A stretch of 9,769 bases of DNA from positions 1 to 9,769 of the forward strand of contig CAMLFJ010000078.1 in the NCBI GenBank assembly GCA_946479205.1. The letters run 5' to 3'. Source of the DNA: an uncultured bacterium (GTDB taxonomy: Bacteria > Methylomirabilota > Methylomirabilia > Rokubacteriales > CSP1-6). A model generated the notes under the pieces. It did no database searches and was not told the origin of the DNA. It saw nothing but the letters and a program-made list of their open reading frames with translations. This document shows positions 5,868 to 9,769 of the stretch, piece by piece. The position numbers were made by a program, and so were the translations under genes. How positions within the stretch are numbered: the first letter of the stretch is position 1; each line of letters starts with the position of its first letter.

Positions 5868-7178
5868 ATGGCGCCCCGTCCGGCGCGCGCCGCGGCCGCC
5901 GGTGTCCTCCTGCCGCTGCTCCTGGGGACCCTCGTGGCCCTGCTCGCGGGCGGCTGCGGCGAGCGGCCCGGCGCGGGCGCGCCGATCACGCTGGTGTTCA
6001 AGCACGCCAAGATCCTGGGGCCCGCCGACCCGGTGCCCGGGCTGCTCCGGCGCTTCGAGGCGGATCACCCCGGGGTGCGCGTGCAGAGCGAGGCGCTCAC
6101 CTGGAGCTCGGACGAGCAGCACCAGTTCTACGTCATCAACCTGGAGGGCGGCAGCCCACCCTTCGACGTGATGATGCTCGACGTGATCTGGGTGCCCGAG
6201 TTCGCGCGCGCGGGCTGGATCCTGGATCTCACCCCGTCGGTCGCCCCCGCCGAGCGCGACGCCCACTTCCCGAGCGCGATCGAGCCCGCGATGCAGGACG
6301 GGCGGCTCTGGGCGCTGCCCTGGTTCATGAACGTCGGCCTGCTCTACTACCGCGCCGATCTTCTCGCGAAGTACGGCTTCCGCGCGCCCGAGACCTACGA
6401 CGAGCTGATCGAACAGGTGCGGCGGATCCGCGCGGGGGAGCGCGATCCGACGCTCGACGGCTACCTCTGGCAGGGCAAGCAATACGAGGGCGGCCTCGTC
6501 AACGTGCTGGAGGCGCTCTGGGCCAACGGAGCCCGGCTGCTCGACGAGACGGGACGGCCGTTCCCGGAGCCCGAGCGCGCCCGCGAGGCGCTCGCCTTCC
6601 TGCGTGGCCTCATCGAGAGCGGGGTGAGCCCGGCCTGGGTCACCGCGGGGGACGAGGAGCTGACGCGCCGGCCCTTCGGCGACGGCCGCGCGATCTTCCT
6701 GCGGGGCTGGCCCTACGCGCTCGACCTGTTCGAGCTGCCGGACTCGCGCGTGCGCGGCAAGGTGGGGGTGGCGCCGCTGCCGCGCCTGCGCCACGGGCCG
6801 GTCGGCGCGGCCTCGACGGGGGGCGCGCACCTCGCGGTGAGCGCGCGCACGCGGCACGCGGCCCTCGCGGTGGAGCTCGCGCGCTTTCTCACGAGCGAGG
6901 CCGCCCAGCGCGCCATGACCGAGGGCGCCGCGCTTCGCCCCTCGCGCCCCGCGCTCTACCGCGACGCCGGGCTGATCGCGCGCGATCCGAGCCTGCCCGC
7001 GCTCCACGGGCTGATGCTCCGCGGCCACCCGCGGCCCATCACGCCCTACTACCTGATGCTCTCGACCACGCTCCAGCCCGAGTTCTCCGCGGTGCTGGTC
7101 GGCCGCAAGTCCCCCGAGCGCGCGATGCGCGACGCCACCGCCCAGGTCCAGCACCTCCTGCGGTCGGTGACGCCGTGA
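5868..7178 (+). CDS. ABC transporter substrate-binding lipoprotein, carbohydrate (family 1 / CUT1) type
   Basis: A 436-residue extracytoplasmic binding protein. A signal with R4 and R7, a hydrophobic core (about 10-27) and a lipobox-like ALLAGGC ends at C30, the predicted lipidation site. The mature part has the family-1 pattern: ITLVFKHAKI (40-49), the first-strand region; PVPGLLRRFEADHPGVRVQ (55-73); SPPFDVMMLDVIWVPEFARAGWILDLTP (96-123), a strong match to the maltose/trehalose-type binding proteins; LWALPWFMNVGLLYYRADLL (148-167); ETYDELIEQVRRI (175-187); and GRAIFLRGWPYAL (273-285). Relatives bind malto-oligosaccharides, trehalose or other glycosides, but also glycerol-3-phosphate and other compounds, so the ligand is not fixed. 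No clear Shine-Dalgarno precedes the ATG at 5868, but later starts would remove the charged part of the signal peptide. The stop overlaps the next gene's GTG. Confidence 0.92.
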   Translation: MAPRPARAAAAGVLLPLLLGTLVALLAGGCGERPGAGAPITLVFKHAKILGPADPVPGLLRRFEADHPGVRVQSEALTWSSDEQHQFYVINLEGGSPPFDVMMLDVIWVPEFARAGWILDLTPSVAPAERDAHFPSAIEPAMQDGRLWALPWFMNVGLLYYRADLLAKYGFRAPETYDELIEQVRRIRAGERDPTLDGYLWQGKQYEGGLVNVLEALWANGARLLDETGRPFPEPERAREALAFLRGLIESGVSPAWVTAGDEELTRRPFGDGRAIFLRGWPYALDLFELPDSRVRGKVGVAPLPRLRHGPVGAASTGGAHLAVSARTRHAALAVELARFLTSEAAQRAMTEGAALRPSRPALYRDAGLIARDPSLPALHGLMLRGHPRPITPYYLMLSTTLQPEFSAVLVGRKSPERAMRDATAQVQHLLRSVTP

Positions 7179-8032
7179 GCGACCGTCGCCTGGCCTGGCT
7201 GCTCCTCAGCCCGGCGCTCCTCGTCCTGGGGGCGCTGACCGTGTATCCCGCACTCTGGGTGCTGTGGCTCGCGCTCCAGTACCGCATCCCGGTGTTCGGC
7301 ATCTCGCGCTGGGCCGGGCTCGAGCACTTCGCGTTCCTGGCGGTGGACACGCGGTTCTGGAACGCGGCGTGGGTCACCGGCGTGTTCACGGTGGCCTCGG
7401 TCGCCCTGGAGGGCGCGCTGGGCCTGGCCATCGCGGTGGCGCTGCGCGGGCAGCGGGGCGGCCGACGCACCGCCCTCGCGCTCCTGCTCCTGGCCTGGGC
7501 CCTGCCGTCGGTGGTGACCGCCAAGATGTTCGAGTGGCTCTACCACCCGGCGGGCGGGCTCGTGAATTTTCTGCTGGGTGGCCGCGCCATCAACTGGCTC
7601 GGCGATCCGGCCCTCGCTCTGCCGTCCCTCATCCTGGCCGACGTGTGGCGCGCCACCCCGTTCGTGGCGCTGCTGTGCTACGCGCGGCTGCTGACCATCC
7701 CGCCCGATCTGTACGAGGCCGCGGAGGTGGACGGCGCCGCGGGGCTCCAGGCCTTCACCCGCATCACGTGGCCACTCGTGCGGCCGATCCTCCTGGTGAC
7801 CCTGCTCTTCCGCACGCTCGACGCGATCCGCGCCTTCGACATCATGTTCGTGCTGACCGGGGGCGGGCCGGCGGGCAGCACCGAGTCGCTCACGGTCTAC
7901 GCCTACCGCGCGCTGTTCCAGACGCTCCAGATCGGCTTCGGCTCCGCCATCGGGGTGGTGGTGTTCGCGCTCGTGATGATCGTGGCCGTCCTGTACCTGC
8001 GCCTGATCGGCCGCCAGGAGGCGGCGGCGTGA
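7175..8032 (+). CDS. ABC transporter permease, MalF/UgpA-like (CUT1 family)
   Basis: The frame stays open far upstream (from about 5126), but the gene itself starts at the GTG at 7175, inside the GTGA that contains the previous gene's stop; this gives 285 residues, the usual size. The protein begins SDRRLAWLLLSPALLVLGALTVYPALW, the standard first transmembrane helix of MalF-type permeases, and has about six helices (near 7-34, 68-91, 100-119, 150-172, 204-222, 255-278). The coupling loop EAAEVDGAAGLQAFTRITWPL (181-201) is the EAA motif that contacts the ATPase; FVLTGGGPAGSTESLTVYAY (225-244) is another family hallmark. It forms the inner-membrane channel with the next gene. Translation is probably coupled to the binding-protein gene, as no good ribosome-binding site is seen. 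Confidence 0.94.
   Translation: MSDRRLAWLLLSPALLVLGALTVYPALWVLWLALQYRIPVFGISRWAGLEHFAFLAVDTRFWNAAWVTGVFTVASVALEGALGLAIAVALRGQRGGRRTALALLLLAWALPSVVTAKMFEWLYHPAGGLVNFLLGGRAINWLGDPALALPSLILADVWRATPFVALLCYARLLTIPPDLYEAAEVDGAAGLQAFTRITWPLVRPILLVTLLFRTLDAIRAFDIMFVLTGGGPAGSTESLTVYAYRALFQTLQIGFGSAIGVVVFALVMIVAVLYLRLIGRQEAAA
8016..8021 (+). promoter_or_regulatory. Shine-Dalgarno site of the second permease
   Basis: A full AGGAGG inside the last codons of the first permease, seven bases before the GTG at 8029. It decides in favour of the GTG start in the GTGA overlap. Confidence 0.75.
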
Positions 8033-8844
8033 AGGCGTTCCGGCTGCGCGACGGCCTCGTGCTGCTCGCTCTCGCCGCCTATGCGTCGCCCTTCTTCTGG
8101 CAGGCGCTCACCTCGGTGCGGCCCGACGCCGAGCTGCTGCCCCTGGCCCGACTCCTGCCGAGCCATCTCACGTGGGTCCACTACGACGTGGTCTTCCGCC
8201 AGAGCCTGATGCCGCGGGCCCTCGTCAACAGCCTGGGCATCGCGCTGCTGAGCACATTGCTCGCGGTCGGGCTCGGGGCGCTCGCCGCCTACGCGCTCGC
8301 GCGGCTGCCGGTGCGGGGACGCGGCGTGATCCTGATCGCCATGATCGCGGCCACCGCGTTTCCCCAGATCGCCACCGTGAGCCCGCTGTATCTATTGATG
8401 CGCGCGCTCGGCCTGCGCGACACGTGGCTGGCCCTCATCCTGGCCAACGGCTCGTTCGCGCTGCCGCTGGTGATCTGGCTGCTCACCGGCTTCATCCGCG
8501 AGATCCCGCGCGCGCTCGAGGAGGCGGCCGCGGTGGACGGCGCGGGCCGGCTGGCGATCCTCCGATGGGTCGTGCTCCCGCTCGCCGCGCCGGGCATGGC
8601 CTCCGCCGCGCTGCTCGCGTTCCTGTTCTCGTGGAACGAGTTCCTCTTCGCCTACAGCTTCACCGCCAGTGAGGCCAGCCGTACGGTGCCGGTCGCCCTC
8701 GCCCTGTTCCCCGGCGTCTTCGAGGTGCCCTGGGGTGACATCGCGGCCGCGTCGCTGCTCGCGAGCCTCCCGCCCATCCTCATCGTGGTGGGCTTCCAGC
8801 GCTACCTGGTGCGCGGCCTCCTCGCCGGCGCCCTTCGCGAGTAG
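8029..8844 (+). CDS. ABC transporter permease, MalG/UgpE-like (CUT1 family)
   Basis: Starting at the GTG at 8029, which overlaps the preceding stop by four bases (GTGA) and has AGGAGG seven bases upstream, this gives a 271-residue protein, the usual size for MalG-type permeases. The order of features is typical: a first helix (about 10-28), an extracytoplasmic loop, SLGIALLSTLLAVGLGALAAYALARL (68-93), GVILIAMIAATAFPQIATVSPLYLLMRALGL (99-129), the EAA coupling loop EEAAAVDGAGRLAILRWVVLPL (164-185), and LFSWNEFLFAYSFT (199-212), a strong MalG hallmark. It pairs with the first permease to form the channel. No ATPase gene follows: the next gene downstream is convergent, so the energising subunit must be encoded elsewhere. 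Confidence 0.94.
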   Translation: MKAFRLRDGLVLLALAAYASPFFWQALTSVRPDAELLPLARLLPSHLTWVHYDVVFRQSLMPRALVNSLGIALLSTLLAVGLGALAAYALARLPVRGRGVILIAMIAATAFPQIATVSPLYLLMRALGLRDTWLALILANGSFALPLVIWLLTGFIREIPRALEEAAAVDGAGRLAILRWVVLPLAAPGMASAALLAFLFSWNEFLFAYSFTASEASRTVPVALALFPGVFEVPWGDIAAASLLASLPPILIVVGFQRYLVRGLLAGALRE

Positions 8845-8847
8845 CCC

Positions 8848-9342
8848 CTACGGCTCGGTCACCAGCCCCGGCGTGACCGACGCGCCCGGCAGCACGCGGA
8901 ACACGTCCGGCGAGATCTTCACCTTCAGCGACCGGCTGCCGCCGCCCAGGATGATCCAGGGCAGGGACATCAGCCCCTCGTCCACGTAGATCGGCAGATC
9001 GGCGGGCAGCGCGAACACGGTGACGCCGCCCAGCATCATGCCGGTGAGCGCGCGGGTTTCCTCCGGATCGGCGAACGAGAGGCGGGACACGCCCAGCAGC
9101 TTCCGCACCGTGTGGTTGACGTCCACCCGCCGGGTGGCGCGGACCACGCAGGCGCAGTACACCTTCGGCTCCTTCTTGGAGCCGACGACGATCGTGTTGG
9201 CCGACTGCTCCATGGGATAGCCGTACTGCGCACAGAACGCGGTGGTGTCCGCGTACTGCGGGTCGATCTCCACCATCTCGTGGGGCAGCCCGAGTCCGTC
9301 GAGGACCCGGCGCACCCGCTGCTCGATCTCGTCCGCGGCCAT
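8848..9342 (-). CDS. YbaK/EbsC (aminoacyl-tRNA deacylase-like) domain protein
   Basis: A 164-residue single-domain protein. The C-terminal pattern TGMMLGGVTVFALPADLPIYVDEGLMS (100-126) is the conserved glycine-rich segment of the YbaK/ProX-type domain, whose members hydrolyse mischarged aminoacyl-tRNAs such as Cys-tRNA(Pro) or Ala-tRNA(Pro). The middle part reads TTAFCAQYGYPMEQSANTIVVGS (33-55); in classical YbaK the corresponding position carries the essential lysine (KTL), whereas here it is asparagine (N49 in SANTIVV). A similar SAN-type motif is known to me from a subgroup in other GC-rich bacteria, so this may be a subfamily trait rather than decay. GGAGG eight bases before the ATG at 9342 supports the start. 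The stop codon lies 3 bp from that of the convergent permease gene. Activity and tRNA target are inferred from family only. Confidence 0.85.
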   Translation of the reverse strand: MAADEIEQRVRRVLDGLGLPHEMVEIDPQYADTTAFCAQYGYPMEQSANTIVVGSKKEPKVYCACVVRATRRVDVNHTVRKLLGVSRLSFADPEETRALTGMMLGGVTVFALPADLPIYVDEGLMSLPWIILGGGSRSLKVKISPDVFRVLPGASVTPGLVTEP

Positions 9343-9375
9343 CGGTGATCCCTCCGGCCCGGGAGCATACCGCGA

Positions 9376-9769
9376 CTACGGCTTCGGGTGCGCGCGGAAG
9401 AACTCCCAGATGATCGAGGTGGCGCTGAAGTCGCGGCAGACGCGGCCGATGAGTCCCTCCGGCAAGTACTGGGTGCCGCCGGGCCAGGTGTGGCCGCCGC
9501 CGTCGAGCCGCACCAGCACCACCTCGCTGCCCTCGCGGCCGCCCGAGTAGGTGAGCCGGAGCCCGCCGCAGTGGTCCTGGCCGGGCGCGGGGAGCCCCGT
9601 CGAGCGGGGCTCGGGGGCGGTCCCGTTGAGCCGGGCCCATCGGCGCGCCGCCTCCTCGGTGTCGATGATCCGGCCGCGCCCGAAGGCGATGGCGCCGCCC
9701 CGGTACGGCACCAGCGAATCCGTCGTGCCCTGCAGGATGAGCACGGAGACCGGTCGGTCCGGCCGCAGC
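9376..9769 (-). CDS. LpqC / PHB-depolymerase-family esterase, C-terminal part (runs off right edge)
   Basis: About 131 codons are visible, ending at a TAG at 9376-9378; the frame stays open to the window edge, so the N-terminal part lies outside. The visible sequence has PVSVLILQGTTDSLVPYRGG, holding the likely catalytic aspartate (GTTD), then a tryptophan-containing helix AARRWARLNG, and RLDGGGHTWPGG with the likely catalytic histidine, followed by YLPEGLIGRVCRDFSATSIIWEFFRAHPKP at the end. This order is characteristic of the LpqC/Esterase_phd group of alpha/beta hydrolases, which includes poly(3-hydroxybutyrate) depolymerases, feruloyl esterases and acetyl-xylan esterases. The nucleophile serine (GxSxG) and any signal peptide are outside the window, so secretion and substrate cannot be judged. 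An internal GTG at 9744 should not be taken as the start. It lies 33 bp upstream of the YbaK gene on the same strand and may be co-transcribed with it. Confidence 0.88.
   Translation of the reverse strand, partial: LRPDRPVSVLILQGTTDSLVPYRGGAIAFGRGRIIDTEEAARRWARLNGTAPEPRSTGLPAPGQDHCGGLRLTYSGGREGSEVVLVRLDGGGHTWPGGTQYLPEGLIGRVCRDFSATSIIWEFFRAHPKP

Noticed and set aside
4932..7154. 740-codon minus-strand open frame opposite the aldolase and binding-protein genes
   Set aside because: Composition is dominated by Arg, His, Ala, Gly, Val and Glu typical of antisense frames in GC-rich genes, with no recognisable domain, and both genes it covers have strong family matches.
5126..7174. Long plus-strand open frame continuous with the first permease, which would give a 968-residue protein
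   Set aside because: Upstream of 7175 it overlaps the aldolase and binding-protein genes in another frame and is rich in Arg, Gly and Ala with no domain; it is a by-product of high GC. The permease homology starts exactly at the GTG at 7175.
9364..9369. TATGCT on the minus strand, a possible -10 box for the YbaK gene
   Set aside because: No -35-like hexamer at 16-18 bases, and the gene is only 33 bp from the upstream esterase on the same strand, so co-transcription is the simpler view.
1..9769. CRISPR arrays, insertion sequences, tRNA/rRNA genes, phage or defence genes
   Set aside because: No spaced direct repeats, transposase-like frames, terminal inverted repeats or structural RNA signatures were recognised; the only notable direct repeat is the 15-bp one inside the CoA transferase gene.

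Overview
The window is a very GC-rich, densely coded bacterial segment with almost no spare intergenic DNA. Synonymous positions are strongly G/C, so long spurious open frames run antisense to most genes. Gene content (CaiB-type CoA transferase, orphan TPP enzyme, HpcH-type aldolase, carbohydrate ABC importer, MlaC-like protein) suggests a soil or subsurface heterotroph with a Gram-negative envelope, of the kind seen in Rokubacteria-like or proteobacterial metagenome bins. The taxon is an inference; there is no rRNA or marker gene here.

Layout. The left half (1-4998) reads entirely leftward: a CaiB/BaiF CoA transferase (4998-3760, GTG start), a thiamine-pyrophosphate enzyme (3733-2096) and a DUF1624/HGSNAT-like membrane acyltransferase (2076-982) sit 26 and 20 bp apart and look like one operon. 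Beyond a 121-bp gap come a stand-alone CheY-like receiver (860-468) and, after a further 174 bp, the N-terminal part of an MlaC/Ttg2D-like periplasmic protein that runs off the left edge. At 4999-5054 a 56-bp divergent intergenic region separates this from a rightward operon: HpcH/HpaI-family aldolase (5055-5849), lipoprotein substrate-binding protein (5868-7178) and two CUT1-type permeases (7175-8032 and 8029-8844), the last three joined by GTGA start/stop overlaps. This operon meets, with 3 bp between stop codons, a leftward YbaK/EbsC-domain gene (9342-8848), and behind that the C-terminal part of an LpqC/PHB-depolymerase-type esterase that enters from the right edge.

How the genes may work together. 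The rightward operon looks like an uptake-and-cleavage unit: lipoprotein capture, a two-permease channel and an aldolase of the family that splits 2-keto-3-deoxy acids. No ATPase gene is present, so the importer would need one from elsewhere. The leftward CoA transferase/TPP pair resembles in outline the formyl-CoA transferase/oxalyl-CoA decarboxylase arrangement, but the TPP protein cannot be assigned to that enzyme from its motifs.

The most distinctive signals are the divergent promoter region, in which both start codons fall where transcription should begin (predicted leaderless mRNAs on both sides), an exact in-frame 15-bp duplication at the start of the CoA transferase, and two enzymes (the aldolase and the YbaK protein) that lack the textbook catalytic residue of their families. 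I found no CRISPR array, insertion sequence, tRNA or rRNA gene, phage gene or obvious defence system.
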